This document shows, piece by piece, positions 17,944 to 26,963 of a DNA stretch of 64,000 bases. The notes under the pieces are model-generated. The model saw only the letters and a program-made list of their open reading frames with translations, was not told the DNA's origin and searched no databases. A program made the translations under genes and the position numbers. The DNA comes from Streptomyces sp. MH60 (GTDB lineage Bacteria > Actinomycetota > Actinomycetes > Streptomycetales > Streptomycetaceae): positions 124,001-188,000 of the forward strand of contig NZ_MULI01000005.1 in NCBI RefSeq assembly GCF_002939385.1, in the 5' to 3' direction. How positions within the stretch are numbered: the stretch's first letter is position 1; the number at the start of each line of letters is the position of its first letter.

Positions 17944-18412
17944 GGGGACCTCCCGGGTGGTGCCTGCCGACGTCACGTGCGTCGCTGCTTCCGCTCTGTC
18001 GAGTGTGGCCTGCCCGGGTGCAGCCTGCCACAACCTTGCCGAGTTGCCCGGCGTGTCGGGCGAGAGCCCGGGATCGCCGTTATGGCACGGTTACCTGTTC
18101 GCAACGCTAAGTGACCAACTCCGTCACCCTGTGCAACTTTCCCCTCCTGGCGGTCCTTCAAGGTTCCGACTCCCTCGCGGGAGACCGGCTCCAGGGCTCG
18201 CAACAGTACTCCATTCGGGCCACGTGCGTGGATTGGCACGCCGCCCAACTTCTGGCAAGAGGTGACGGTTGGCCGTCCCCGGCGCCTTTCCGACGATCTT
18301 GGACGTGGCGTACTTCACGCAATCACCAGAAACGGAACTAATGGTTTCGGTCGCACGTCCCTTTCTCGTGCAGTTGATCGCTCCCGTACGGAAAGGCAGG
18401 CAAGGTCCGACC
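17944..18412. other. Divergent intergenic region between sepH and a membrane protein gene
   Basis: These 469 bases separate divergent starts. No convincing ORF, RNA or hairpin was found. Promoters for both genes must lie here, but no -35/-10 pair is clear enough to assign. Confidence 0.5.
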
Positions 18413-19354
18413 ATGCGTGAAAGGTCCGATGACGCGGGTGAGGTGGACGTGGGTTCGAAGGGGGAGTCCAGGCGGCTCGACCTGAGCGTGCCCCAGGTCG
18501 CGGGCAGCGCCCTGGCCGCGGTGGTGGCCGCCAAACTCGCCTCCTCCTTCGGTGTCTACGGCACGATCGCCGGCGCCGGTCTGATCAGTGTCGTCGCCAC
18601 CTGCGGGGGCTCGGTGCTCCAGCACTTCTTCAAGCGCACCGGGGAGCAGATCCGGGTGAAGCGCACCGTCGCCACCGTGCGGACCGGCGGGCGGGCGGCG
18701 TCGGTCCCGGCCTCGCTCACGGAGGCATCCGCTTCCGGTGCGGCTCCCGATTCCGACTCGGCTTCGGCTCCCGCTTCGGCTTCGGCTTCGGCTTCGGGCG
18801 AGTTCACCGAGGGCACCGTCTACCGCGCGCGGACCAAGGGCCGGCGCCGCCCGTTGCTCGCGGCGGCCCTCGTCTTCGGCGTCACGATGGCCGGAATCAC
18901 CGTCTACGAGGTCGCCTCCGGCCAGAACCTGAGCGGCGGTCACAGCACCACCGTCGGCAGCGCCTTCACGGGGCACGACAAGTCCGCGGCCGATTCGGGG
19001 AAGCCCGGCGATTCCGACTCCGGCGACTCCGGGGGAGCGCGGGACGGCCGGGACTCGGGCGGCTCCGGTGACTCGGGTGACGCGAAGGACTCCGGGTCCG
19101 GGGACGACGCCCCGTCCGCCACTCCTTCCGGGAGCCCGGAGGCGACCGGCGACGGCACGTCGTCCGACGGCGGTTCCCATGAGGAGGGCGGTACGGACCC
19201 CGGCCCGACGCCCACCGGGGACGCCACCGGTGACGGGGGGGCCGGTGACACCGGGACCCCCGGTCCGGACGCCTCGGCTACGACCCCAGAACCCGGCGCA
19301 AGTAGTCGTTCTGGAACAGACGCTCCGGGTCAAGACGGTCCCGCAGCGCCGTGA
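18413..19354 (+). CDS. Two-helix membrane protein with Ser/Gly/Asp-rich tail
   Basis: This 313-residue protein has a hydrophobic segment near residues 23-60, a basic cytoplasmic loop with an Ala/Ser repeat (SASAPASASASAS) and a second helix (RPLLAAALVFGVTMAGITVYEV, about 142-163). About 150 residues follow, dominated by Ser, Gly, Asp, Thr and Pro, which look like a flexible extracytoplasmic tail. No domain is recognised. The ATG at 18413 precedes the first conserved-looking segment, but its ribosome site is weak. The 3' end overlaps the convergent oxidase gene by 77 bp. Confidence 0.7.
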   Translation: MRERSDDAGEVDVGSKGESRRLDLSVPQVAGSALAAVVAAKLASSFGVYGTIAGAGLISVVATCGGSVLQHFFKRTGEQIRVKRTVATVRTGGRAASVPASLTEASASGAAPDSDSASAPASASASASGEFTEGTVYRARTKGRRRPLLAAALVFGVTMAGITVYEVASGQNLSGGHSTTVGSAFTGHDKSAADSGKPGDSDSGDSGGARDGRDSGGSGDSGDAKDSGSGDDAPSATPSGSPEATGDGTSSDGGSHEEGGTDPGPTPTGDATGDGGAGDTGTPGPDASATTPEPGASSRSGTDAPGQDGPAAP

Positions 19355-20615
19355 ACTCGCCGAAGCGCGGATACACCCGGGAGAAGTACGCGGCGTCCCG
19401 GGTGTGCACCTTGCCCCAGTGCGGCCGGCCCTCGTACGCCGTGAAGATGCGCTCGGCGGCGGTGAAGTACGCCTGGTAGGGCGTCCCCCGGAACATGTGC
19501 ACGGCGATGTACGCGCTGTCGCGGCCCGATGCGGTGGACAGCGTGATGTCGTCGGCCGGGGCCGTGCGCACCTCGACCGGGAAGCTGATCCGCAGCCGTG
19601 ACCGCTCGACCATCGCCCTCAACTCGCGCAGCGCCTCGACGACGGCCCCGCGCGGGACGGCGTACTCCATCTCCACGAACCGCACCCGGCGCGGGGATGT
19701 GAAGACCTTGTAGGGAGTGTCCGTGTACGTCCGCGCGGAGAGCGCCCGGCTGGAGACCCGGGCGATCGCCGGGATGGTGGCGGGCGCCGCGCGGCCGACC
19801 CAGTTGACCGCCTGGAAGAGGCCGTTGGAGAGGAACTCGTCGTCCAGCCAGCCCTGGAACCGGCCCACCGGCCGCTCCGGACCGGCGCTGCGGTTGTTGC
19901 GCTTGGTGTTGGTGCTGCCGGTGTGCGGGAACCAGTAGAACTCGAAGTGCTCGTTCTCCGACCACAGTTCGTCGAAGTCGGCCAGGACCCGGTCGAACGG
20001 CATCGGCTCCTCGCGGGCCGTGAGCAGGAAGACCGGCTCCACGGCGAAGGTGATCGCGGTGACGACGCCCAGTGCGCCGAGGCCGATCCGGGCGGCGGCG
20101 AACACGTCGGCGTTCTCGTCCTCGGAGCAGGTCAGTACCGAACCGTCCGCCGTGACCAGCTCCAGGCCCCGGATCTGGGCGGCGATCGAGGCCGACTCGC
20201 GGCCCGTGCCGTGGGTGCCGGTGCTGGTGGCCCCGGAGACGGTCTGCTCCATGATGTCGCCCATGTTGGTCAGCGACAGGCCCTCACGCGCGAGCGCCAG
20301 GTTGAGCCTCTTGAGCGGGGTGCCGGCCTCGACCGTGACCGTCATGGCGTCCCGGTCGATGCCGCGGATGCCCGTCAACAGTTGAGGGCGGATCAACACA
20401 CCGTCCGTCGCGGCTATCGACGTGAACGAGTGCCCGGTGCCGACCGCCTTGACCCGCTGCCCGTCCTCGGCCGCCCGGCGAACGGCGTCGGCCAGTTCGT
20501 CGACGGAGGCGGGAGTGACCTCCCGCGCGGGACGCGCCGAGACGTTGCCGCCCCAGTTACGCCATGTGCCGTTCCGGCCGCTCGTCCTGCCGCTCGCCGT
20601 GCGTGTGCTGCTCAA
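19278..20615 (-). CDS. FAD-dependent sugar-1,4-lactone oxidase (D-arabinono-1,4-lactone oxidase family)
   Basis: The 445-residue protein has an N-terminal FAD-binding PCMH domain (about 25-190; VGTGHSFTSIAATDG, TNMGDIMEQTVSGATSTGTHG) and a C-terminal ALO domain (about 200-440; HWGKVHTRDAAYF near the end). The family oxidises aldonolactones or alditols with oxygen. The start is taken as TTG at 20615 because GGGGAGGG lies just upstream and MSSTRTASGRTSGRNGTWRNW fits the family start. It therefore begins inside the last 59 bp of the MFS gene, implying translational coupling. Confidence 0.85.
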   Translation of the reverse strand: MSSTRTASGRTSGRNGTWRNWGGNVSARPAREVTPASVDELADAVRRAAEDGQRVKAVGTGHSFTSIAATDGVLIRPQLLTGIRGIDRDAMTVTVEAGTPLKRLNLALAREGLSLTNMGDIMEQTVSGATSTGTHGTGRESASIAAQIRGLELVTADGSVLTCSEDENADVFAAARIGLGALGVVTAITFAVEPVFLLTAREEPMPFDRVLADFDELWSENEHFEFYWFPHTGSTNTKRNNRSAGPERPVGRFQGWLDDEFLSNGLFQAVNWVGRAAPATIPAIARVSSRALSARTYTDTPYKVFTSPRRVRFVEMEYAVPRGAVVEALRELRAMVERSRLRISFPVEVRTAPADDITLSTASGRDSAYIAVHMFRGTPYQAYFTAAERIFTAYEGRPHWGKVHTRDAAYFSRVYPRFGEFTALRDRLDPERLFQNDYLRRVLGS

Positions 20616-21840
20616 CGGTCCCTCCCCGACGCGGTTCCGGCCGCTTGAGCCGGCGGTGCCCGAGGAAACCGACCGCGACCGCGACGGCCCCGGCCACCGC
20701 CGGAACCCCGTACCCGGCACGCGCCCCGGAAGCGTCGATCATCCAGCCGCCCGCGGAGGAGCCGAGCGCGACCCCGACCGCGAGTCCGGTACTCACCCAG
20801 GTCATGCCCTCGGTGAGCTGCGTGCGTGGTACGTGCTCTTCGATGAGGGACATCGTCGTGATCATCGTGGGAGCGATGGACAGACCCGCAACGAACAGCG
20901 CCGCGGCCAGAAACGGCAGGTTTCCGACCAGTAGGAGGGGGATCATACTCACGGCCATCGCACACACGCCCAGGAGCCAGCGGCGTTCCGGCGGTCCGGC
21001 GAAGCGCAGCAGCCCGAAAATCATGGCCGCCGTGCACGACCCCGCTGCGTAGAGGGCGAGGACGAGGCTGGCGGCGGCCTTGTGCCCCTCCTCCTCGGCG
21101 AACGCCACGGTGACGACGTCGATGGCCCCGAAGATCGTCCCCGTGGCCGCGAACGTGCCGACCAGGACCTGCAGTCCCCGGGAGCGCAGTGCCGTGCCGC
21201 CGCCCTTGTGCTCGCGCGGGTGCGGTTCCGGCTCGGTGGCGCGCTGCGCGGTCAGCCAGAAGACACCGGTCGCCAGGAAGCAGGCGGCGAGCAGCGGCCC
21301 GGCCTCCGGGAACCAGGCCGTGGACAGGCCGATGGAGATGATCGGGCCGAAGATGAAGCAGACCTCGTCCACCACGGACTCGAAGGAGTACGCGGTGTGC
21401 AGGTGCGGTGTGCCCCGGTACAGGGCCGCCCAGCGGGCCCGGACCATCGCCCCGAGGCTCGGCACGCAGCCGATGCCGACACAGGCCACGAACAGCACCC
21501 AGTCCGGCCACCCGTAGTGCGCGGCGGGCAGCAGCACCGCCGCCGCGCTCAGCGACACCAGGGTCGCCGGGCGCAGTACCCGGCGCTGCCCGTAGCGGTC
21601 CACCAGCCGGGAGACCTGCGGCCCGGCCGCGGCGGCGGCCAGCGCGATGGTGGCCGACAGGGCCCCGGCCAGTCCGTACCGCCCGGTGAGCTGCGAGATC
21701 ATCGTCACCACGCCGATGCCCATCATCGACAGCGGCATCCGGCCGAGGAAGCCCGCGGCGGAGAAGCCCTTGGTGCCGGGGAGGGCGAACAGGGCGCGGT
21801 AGGGACTGGCCAACGAGGTCTCCGGAAGCGGCTCGGTCAC
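20557..21840 (-). CDS. MFS transporter
   Basis: This 427-residue membrane protein has about twelve predicted helices and an MFS loop (VDRYGQRRVLRP) after helix 2. It resembles putative drug or sugar efflux permeases, but the substrate is unknown. It starts with GTG at 21840 and has a weak ribosome site. Its last codons overlap the lactone oxidase start on the same strand, so the two are probably one operon. Its C-terminal tail is basic and polar. Confidence 0.85.
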   Translation of the reverse strand: MTEPLPETSLASPYRALFALPGTKGFSAAGFLGRMPLSMMGIGVVTMISQLTGRYGLAGALSATIALAAAAAGPQVSRLVDRYGQRRVLRPATLVSLSAAAVLLPAAHYGWPDWVLFVACVGIGCVPSLGAMVRARWAALYRGTPHLHTAYSFESVVDEVCFIFGPIISIGLSTAWFPEAGPLLAACFLATGVFWLTAQRATEPEPHPREHKGGGTALRSRGLQVLVGTFAATGTIFGAIDVVTVAFAEEEGHKAAASLVLALYAAGSCTAAMIFGLLRFAGPPERRWLLGVCAMAVSMIPLLLVGNLPFLAAALFVAGLSIAPTMITTMSLIEEHVPRTQLTEGMTWVSTGLAVGVALGSSAGGWMIDASGARAGYGVPAVAGAVAVAVGFLGHRRLKRPEPRRGGTVEQHTHGERQDERPERHMA

Positions 21841-21976
21841 GGCTGAGTAAGGTGCGAACGCAGTCGATAGAGCTTACTCGTCCTCACGTTCGGAAACACC
21901 CCCTCGGACCTGGTGGAACGCACGGTCGGTACCCCGCCGTTTCCCCGCTGTCAGTGCCGGGTGGCAGGATCGGGGC

Positions 21977-23104
21977 ATGCCAGACGTGCTCGATGCCAGC
22001 CCCTACGACGCCCTGCTCCTGCTCTCGTTCGGCGGCCCGGAGGGCCCGGACGACGTGGTCCCGTTCCTGGAGAACGTGACCCGGGGACGCGGCATCCCCA
22101 AGGAACGCCTCAAGGAAGTCGGACAGCACTACTTCCTCTTCGGCGGCGTCAGCCCGATCAACGACCAGAACCGCGCCCTGCTGGACGCCCTGCGCAAGGA
22201 CTTCGCCGAGCACGGCCTGGACCTGCCGGTCTACTGGGGCAACCGCAACTGGGCGCCGTACCTGACGGACACCCTGCGCGAGATGGTCCGCGACGGCCGG
22301 CGCCGCGTCCTGGTCCTCGCCACCAGCGCCTACGCCTCCTACTCGGGCTGCCGCCAGTACCGCGAGAACCTCGCGGACGCGCTCGCCGCCCTGGAGTCCG
22401 AGGGGCTGGAGCCGCCGAAGGTCGACAAGCTCCGGCACTACTTCAACCACCCCGGCTTCGTCGAGCCCATGGTCGACGGGGTCGTCCGGTCCCTCGCCGA
22501 GCTGCCCGAGGAGGTCCGGGACGGCGCGCACATCGCGTTCTGCACCCACTCGATCCCCACCTCCGCCGCCGACACGTCCGGTCCGGTCGAGGAGCACGGC
22601 GACGGCGGGGCGTACGTGCGCCAGCACCTGGACGTGGCACAGCTGATCGCCGACGCCGTGCGCGAGCGCACCGGCGTCGACCACCCCTGGCAGCTCGTCT
22701 ACCAGTCGCGCTCCGGCGCCCCGCACATCCCGTGGCTGGAGCCCGACATCTGCGACCACCTGGAGGAGCGGCGGGCGGCCGGTGCCTCCGCGGTGGTGAT
22801 GGCCCCCATCGGGTTCGTCTCCGACCACATGGAGGTCCTCTACGACCTCGACACGGAGGCCACCGCCAAGGCCGAGGAGCTGGGACTGCCGGTGCGCCGC
22901 GCGGCCACCGTGGGCGCCGACCCGCGCTTCGCCGCGGCCGTCCGCGACCTGGTCCTGGAGCGGGCGGGCGACGAACGCGGGCAGGAGGTCACGCCCTGCG
23001 CCCTCGGCAGGCTCGGCGCGAGCCACAACCTGTGCCCGGTCGGCTGCTGCCCCGCCCGTGCCCCCCGGCCCGCCGCCGCGGGCGCCGACAGTCCCTACGC
23101 GTGA
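21977..23104 (+). CDS. hemH: Ferrochelatase (coproporphyrin type in actinobacteria)
   Basis: This 375-residue enzyme inserts Fe(II) into the porphyrin ring near the end of heme synthesis. In actinobacteria the substrate is thought to be coproporphyrin III (hence also cpfC). Family motifs include [15 protein letters not shown] at the start, the conserved IAFCTHSIP histidine region, and [15 protein letters not shown]. Cys125 (YSGCRQY) and Cys353, Cys357 and Cys358 (LCPVGCC) match the cysteines that hold a [2Fe-2S] cluster in mycobacterial ferrochelatase. CAGGAT at 21965-21970 lies six bases from the ATG. Confidence 0.95.
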   Translation: MPDVLDASPYDALLLLSFGGPEGPDDVVPFLENVTRGRGIPKERLKEVGQHYFLFGGVSPINDQNRALLDALRKDFAEHGLDLPVYWGNRNWAPYLTDTLREMVRDGRRRVLVLATSAYASYSGCRQYRENLADALAALESEGLEPPKVDKLRHYFNHPGFVEPMVDGVVRSLAELPEEVRDGAHIAFCTHSIPTSAADTSGPVEEHGDGGAYVRQHLDVAQLIADAVRERTGVDHPWQLVYQSRSGAPHIPWLEPDICDHLEERRAAGASAVVMAPIGFVSDHMEVLYDLDTEATAKAEELGLPVRRAATVGADPRFAAAVRDLVLERAGDERGQEVTPCALGRLGASHNLCPVGCCPARAPRPAAAGADSPYA

Positions 23105-23112
23105 GGAACCCC

Positions 23113-23931
23113 GTGACCGACGTGACGCCCGACCCGCTCCACGCCGACCTGCTGAAGATCGCCCAGGAGGCCGCCCACCGCGCGGGCGAGCTGCTGCGGG
23201 ACGGACGCCCGGCCGACCTCGCGGTCGCCGCCACCAAGTCCAGCCCGATCGACGTGGTCACCGAGATGGACATCGCGGCGGAGAAGCTGATCACCGGGCT
23301 GATCGCCGACCGCCGCCCCGACGACGGCTTCCTCGGCGAGGAGGGGGCCGCCGTGGAGGGCACCAGCGGCGTCCGCTGGGTCATCGACCCGCTCGACGGC
23401 ACGGTCAACTACCTGTACGGCCTGCCCACCTGGGCGGTCTCCATCGCCGCCGAGCAGGACGGCGAGCGGGTGGCCGGCGTGGTCGTGGCCCCGATGCGGG
23501 GCGAGTCCTACCACGCGCTGCTGGGCGGCGGCGCCTGGGCCACGGGCGCCTGGGAGGGCGAACGCAGGCTCGCCTGCCGGTCCGCGGCGCCGCTGGACCA
23601 GGCGCTGGTCTCCACCGGCTTCAACTACGTCGCCGACGTCCGCGCGGAGCAGGCCGAGATCGCGCGGCGGCTCATCCCGCTGGTGCGGGACATCCGGCGC
23701 GGCGGCTCGGCCGCGATCGACCTGTGCGACGTCGCCGCGGGGCGCCTCGACGGCTACTACGAGCGCGGGCTGCACCCCTGGGACCTCGCGGCGGGCGACC
23801 TGATCGCCCGTGAGGCGGGCGCCGTGACCGGTGGACGCCCCGGTGAGCGCCCCACCGGCGCCCTGACCATCGCTGCCACCCCGGCCGTCTTCGAACCCCT
23901 CCAGCGGCTCCTGACGGACTTCGGCGCGTAG
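23113..23931 (+). CDS. Inositol monophosphatase family protein
   Basis: The 272-residue Mg-dependent phosphatase has the family signatures DPLDGTVNYLYG (metal-binding) and WDLAAGDLIAREAGA near the C-terminus, with FLGEEG supplying further ligands. It hydrolyses inositol-1-phosphate or related sugar phosphates. The GTG at 23113 has GAGGAAC upstream. An in-frame GTG at 23101 overlapping the hemH stop is possible but lacks a ribosome site. It is probably co-transcribed with hemH. Confidence 0.9.
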   Translation: MTDVTPDPLHADLLKIAQEAAHRAGELLRDGRPADLAVAATKSSPIDVVTEMDIAAEKLITGLIADRRPDDGFLGEEGAAVEGTSGVRWVIDPLDGTVNYLYGLPTWAVSIAAEQDGERVAGVVVAPMRGESYHALLGGGAWATGAWEGERRLACRSAAPLDQALVSTGFNYVADVRAEQAEIARRLIPLVRDIRRGGSAAIDLCDVAAGRLDGYYERGLHPWDLAAGDLIAREAGAVTGGRPGERPTGALTIAATPAVFEPLQRLLTDFGA

Positions 23932-24003
23932 CCCCGGGGGGGGCGGGAAGTCAGTGGGCGTCCCGCCCCGCGTCCGGCCCGCCGCCGGACGGCAGCGCGC
24001 ACG

Positions 24004-24039
24004 ACGAGGCCCCGGTGCTGGATCCCACCGGGGCCTCGT
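24004..24039. terminator. Bidirectional terminator hairpin
   Basis: A perfect 14-bp stem, ACGAGGCCCCGGTG with CACCGGGGCCTCGT, closes an eight-base loop between two convergent genes. Confidence 0.85.
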
Positions 24040-24052
24040 CTTCGCGGGCCGA

Positions 24053-24226
24053 TCAGGCGTTGGTCGCGCTGACCTCCACGCCGTGCTCGGCAGCGAGACG
24101 GCGCAGATCGTCCAGCTCGCCCAGCTCCACGTCGACAAGGTACTCGTCGCCCTCGTCGCGGGCCCGGGACAGGTCGGACTCGGTCGTCTTTATGCGCTGC
24201 AGAAGTCCTGCGGTGAAAGCGTCCAT
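24053..24226 (-). CDS. Small conserved protein, 57 residues
   Basis: This short acidic alpha-helical protein (MDAFTAGLLQRIKTTESDLSR at the start) is placed between the hemH operon and cutRS. The start at 24226 is chosen because upstream codons read as arginine-rich non-coding DNA. Heptad-like leucines (LLQRI, LGELDDLRRL) suggest a coiled coil. No function is known. It ends 13 bp from the bidirectional hairpin. Confidence 0.7.
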   Translation of the reverse strand: MDAFTAGLLQRIKTTESDLSRARDEGDEYLVDVELGELDDLRRLAAEHGVEVSATNA

Positions 24227-24653
24227 GCTGCGCCCCCTCGTCCTGGGTCGTGGGTCGTTGGCACGGGGGTGTGCCGGTCGGAAGGGGCGATCACGCCTCC
24301 GGTGGAGTGCCCAGCGCTGCCGGGCAGGGCGGCGGCGGTGCCGGACACCCACGCCCGCTCTGCGGAAGCGGACCGCGGCGTACCGCGCGGTAACGCGGTA
24401 CAGGCAGAGCGTGATCGCGGGGTGTAAAGCCGTCCTCCCCCTGCTCCCCTTCGCGGAAACCTCAACCGCACGAGAAAATCTCGCATTCCCGCTTCGGCGG
24501 CCTTTCCACGGCCCTCTTCGTCACCGGCCCCGCACCCGGCTTACCGCCGACTTATGGCCGAAAAGGGCAGGATGGAGGCAACACACCCACCAGCCCCCTG
24601 CCCTCGTGCGTCCGAGAAGCGCTACGCGGGTGGACACAGGAAGGACAAGCGAC
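24227..24653. other. Divergent region upstream of cutRS with two inverted repeats
   Basis: These 427 bases contain no convincing gene. GTACCGCG at 24380-24387 is inverted at 24394-24401 (CGCGGTAC, six-base loop). CGAGAAAATCTCG at 24471-24483 is a 13-base palindrome. Either could be a regulator site for cutRS, which starts at 24654, or for the small gene on the other strand. Neither matches a site I can name. Confidence 0.5.
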
Positions 24654-25307
24654 GTGCGCGTACTCGTCGTCGAGGACGAGCAGCTGCTCGCCGATGCGGT
24701 GGCCACCGGACTGCGCCGGGAGGCCATGGCCGTCGACGTCGTGTACGACGGTGCGGCCGCCCTCGAGCGTATCGGCGTCAACGACTACGACGTGGTCGTC
24801 CTCGACCGCGACCTGCCCCTGGTGCACGGCGACGACGTCTGCCGCAAGATCGTCGAGCTGGGCATGCCCACGCGGGTGCTCATGCTCACGGCGTCCGGCG
24901 ACGTCAGCGACCGGGTCGAGGGCCTGGAGATCGGCGCCGACGACTACCTGCCCAAGCCCTTCGCGTTCAGCGAGCTGATCGCCCGCGTGCGCGCCCTGGG
25001 CCGGCGGACCAGCGTGCCCCTGCCGCCCGTCCTGGAGCGCGCCGGGATCAAGCTCGACCCCAACCGCCGCGAGGTCTTCCGGGACGGCAAGGAGGTGCAG
25101 CTCGCCCCCAAGGAGTTCGCCGTCCTCGAGGTCCTCATGCGCAGCGAGGGCGCCGTGGTCTCCGCGGAGCAGCTGCTGGAGAAGGCCTGGGACGAGAACA
25201 CCGACCCGTTCACCAACGTCGTGCGCGTGACCGTCATGACCCTGCGCCGCAAGCTGGGCGAGCCGCCGGTCATCGTCACCGTCCCCGGCTCCGGCTATCG
25301 GATCTGA
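24654..25307 (+). CDS. cutR: CutR, OmpR-family response regulator
   Basis: This 217-residue response regulator has a receiver domain with phosphoacceptor Asp51 (VVVLDRDLP) and a C-terminal OmpR/PhoB winged helix ending VPGSGYRI. The length and sequence match Streptomyces CutR. It starts with GTG at 24654 after AGGAAGGACAAGCGAC. The sensor gene cutS begins six bases after its stop. CutRS is a conserved Streptomyces system linked to secretion stress and antibiotic production. Confidence 0.95.
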   Translation: MRVLVVEDEQLLADAVATGLRREAMAVDVVYDGAAALERIGVNDYDVVVLDRDLPLVHGDDVCRKIVELGMPTRVLMLTASGDVSDRVEGLEIGADDYLPKPFAFSELIARVRALGRRTSVPLPPVLERAGIKLDPNRREVFRDGKEVQLAPKEFAVLEVLMRSEGAVVSAEQLLEKAWDENTDPFTNVVRVTVMTLRRKLGEPPVIVTVPGSGYRI

Positions 25308-25313
25308 GCGGCC

Positions 25314-26558
25314 GTGGCGACGACACCCGCGCCCCCCGGGGCGCCCCCCAAGCCCACGTGGGACCCTCGCTCGGCCACGCCCCTGCCGTGGCTGCGCCCC
25401 ACCATCCGGATAAGGCTCACGCTGCTGTACGGCGGCATGTTCCTGATCGCCGGCATCCTGCTGCTGTCGATCATCTACCTGCTGGCCGCCCAGGCGGTGC
25501 GCACCGGCAACGAACCGCTGTACAAGATCGTCGACTTCACCAACCTCAAGGTCTCCAGCAGCGACTGTCCCGTCGTCGACAACGGCAACCTGTCGCTGTC
25601 CGACTTCAACGCGGCGATCAGCGACTGCATGGACCACCAGCGCAAGGTCGCCCTGGACAACCTGCTCAGCCGCTCGCTGCTGGCGCTGCTCGGCCTCGCC
25701 GTGATCGCCTTCGCCTTCGGCTACGCCATGGCCGGACGCGTCCTGTCGCCGCTGGGCCGGATCACCCGCACCGCGCGCGCGGTGGCCGGCTCCGACCTCT
25801 CCCGCCGGATCGAGCTGGACGGCCCGGACGACGAGCTGAAGGAGCTGGCCGACACCTTCGACGACATGCTGGAGCGGCTGCAGCGGGCCTTCACCGCCCA
25901 GCAGCGCTTCGTCGGCAACGCCTCCCACGAGCTGCGCACGCCGCTGGCGATCAACCGCACCCTCCTGGAAGTGCACCTGTCCGATCCGAACGCGCCGGTG
26001 GAGCTCCAGCAGCTCGGCAAGACGCTGCTGGCGACCAACGAACGCAGCGAGCAACTGGTCGAGGGCCTGCTGCTGCTGGCCCGCAGCGACAACCAGATCG
26101 TCGAGCGCAAACCGGTGGACCTCGCCGAGGTGGCCGGCCAGGCCATCGACCAGGTGCACGCGGAGGCCGAGACCAAGGGCGTGGAGCTCCGCGGCACCCG
26201 CGAGGCCGCGGTCGTCCAGGGCAACGGCGTCCTGCTGGAGCGGATCGCCCTGAACCTCGTCCAGAACGCCGTGCGCTACAACGTGGCCGAACAGGGCTGG
26301 GTGGAGGTCACCACCGCCGTGGAGAACGGCCAGGCGGTCCTGGTGGTCACCAACACGGGCCCGGTGGTACCGGCGTACGAGGTGGACAACCTCTTCGAGC
26401 CGTTCCGGCGGCTGCGTACCGAGCGGACGGGGAGCGACAAGGGCGTCGGGCTCGGGCTGTCCATCGCGCGGTCCGTGGCCCGGGCGCACGGCGGGCACAT
26501 CTACGCGCAGCCGCGCGAGGGCGGAGGGCTCGTGATGCGGGTGACCCTGCCCGTCTGA
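25314..26558 (+). CDS. cutS: CutS, membrane sensor histidine kinase
   Basis: The 414-residue kinase has two membrane helices (about 34-60 and 118-140) flanking a small extracytoplasmic loop, then HAMP (about 142-195), HisKA with phospho-accepting His205 (GNASHELRTPLA) and an HATPase domain. The external loop carries exactly two cysteines, Cys85 and Cys105, which could form a disulfide and serve as a redox or folding sensor. It starts with GTG at 25314 and is co-transcribed with cutR. Confidence 0.95.
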   Translation: MATTPAPPGAPPKPTWDPRSATPLPWLRPTIRIRLTLLYGGMFLIAGILLLSIIYLLAAQAVRTGNEPLYKIVDFTNLKVSSSDCPVVDNGNLSLSDFNAAISDCMDHQRKVALDNLLSRSLLALLGLAVIAFAFGYAMAGRVLSPLGRITRTARAVAGSDLSRRIELDGPDDELKELADTFDDMLERLQRAFTAQQRFVGNASHELRTPLAINRTLLEVHLSDPNAPVELQQLGKTLLATNERSEQLVEGLLLLARSDNQIVERKPVDLAEVAGQAIDQVHAEAETKGVELRGTREAAVVQGNGVLLERIALNLVQNAVRYNVAEQGWVEVTTAVENGQAVLVVTNTGPVVPAYEVDNLFEPFRRLRTERTGSDKGVGLGLSIARSVARAHGGHIYAQPREGGGLVMRVTLPV

Positions 26559-26642
26559 GATCATGACCCCGACATCGCACCGAGACCCGAGGATGTTCGC
26601 TTTGAGCGGAATTTCCAGGCCACCGGCCTCGGAGTCGCGTGT

Positions 26643-26695
26643 GTGATCGATCACAGCGGAGGCTTTCCCGCTCTCTACTCTCCGTGATCATGCAC
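26643..26695. promoter_or_regulatory. Two Crp-type sites (GTG-N6-CAC) downstream of cutS
   Basis: GTGATCGATCAC (26643-26654) and GTGATCATGCAC (26684-26695) both fit the Streptomyces Crp core GTG-N6-CAC, 41 bp apart. The first is a perfect palindrome extending to TGTGATCGATCACA. They lie about 70-150 bp upstream of the promoter proposed for the DUF4193 gene. Crp control is inferred. Confidence 0.5.
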
Positions 26696-26765
26696 CCTGT
26701 CGGAAAGCCGGGAAAATCCCGGTTTTCAGGGGCCCTGATCACGGGAAGTACACGGTGAGACGCCT

Positions 26766-26795
26766 TTGAAGTGCGGCATTCGGACCGTGTACGGT
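26766..26795 (+). promoter_or_regulatory. Putative vegetative promoter for the DUF4193 gene
   Basis: TTGAAG (26766-26771) and TACGGT (26790-26795) are 18 bases apart. The transcript would carry a leader of about 160 nt before the ATG at 26964. Confidence 0.5.
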
Positions 26796-26963
26796 CCCCA
26801 TCGCCATCCAAGCCGATCACTCATGAGGAGTCCGGTTGGGTGTCGATTGAGTAACAGACCTTGATGTGAGGCAAAATCTCCGCCTCAGGTCGGGCACAAG
26901 TCCGGCCTCTCACGCGTTACGTGCGCTGAAGACACCGCAGACACCCAGAGGGGGAGAGCGACC

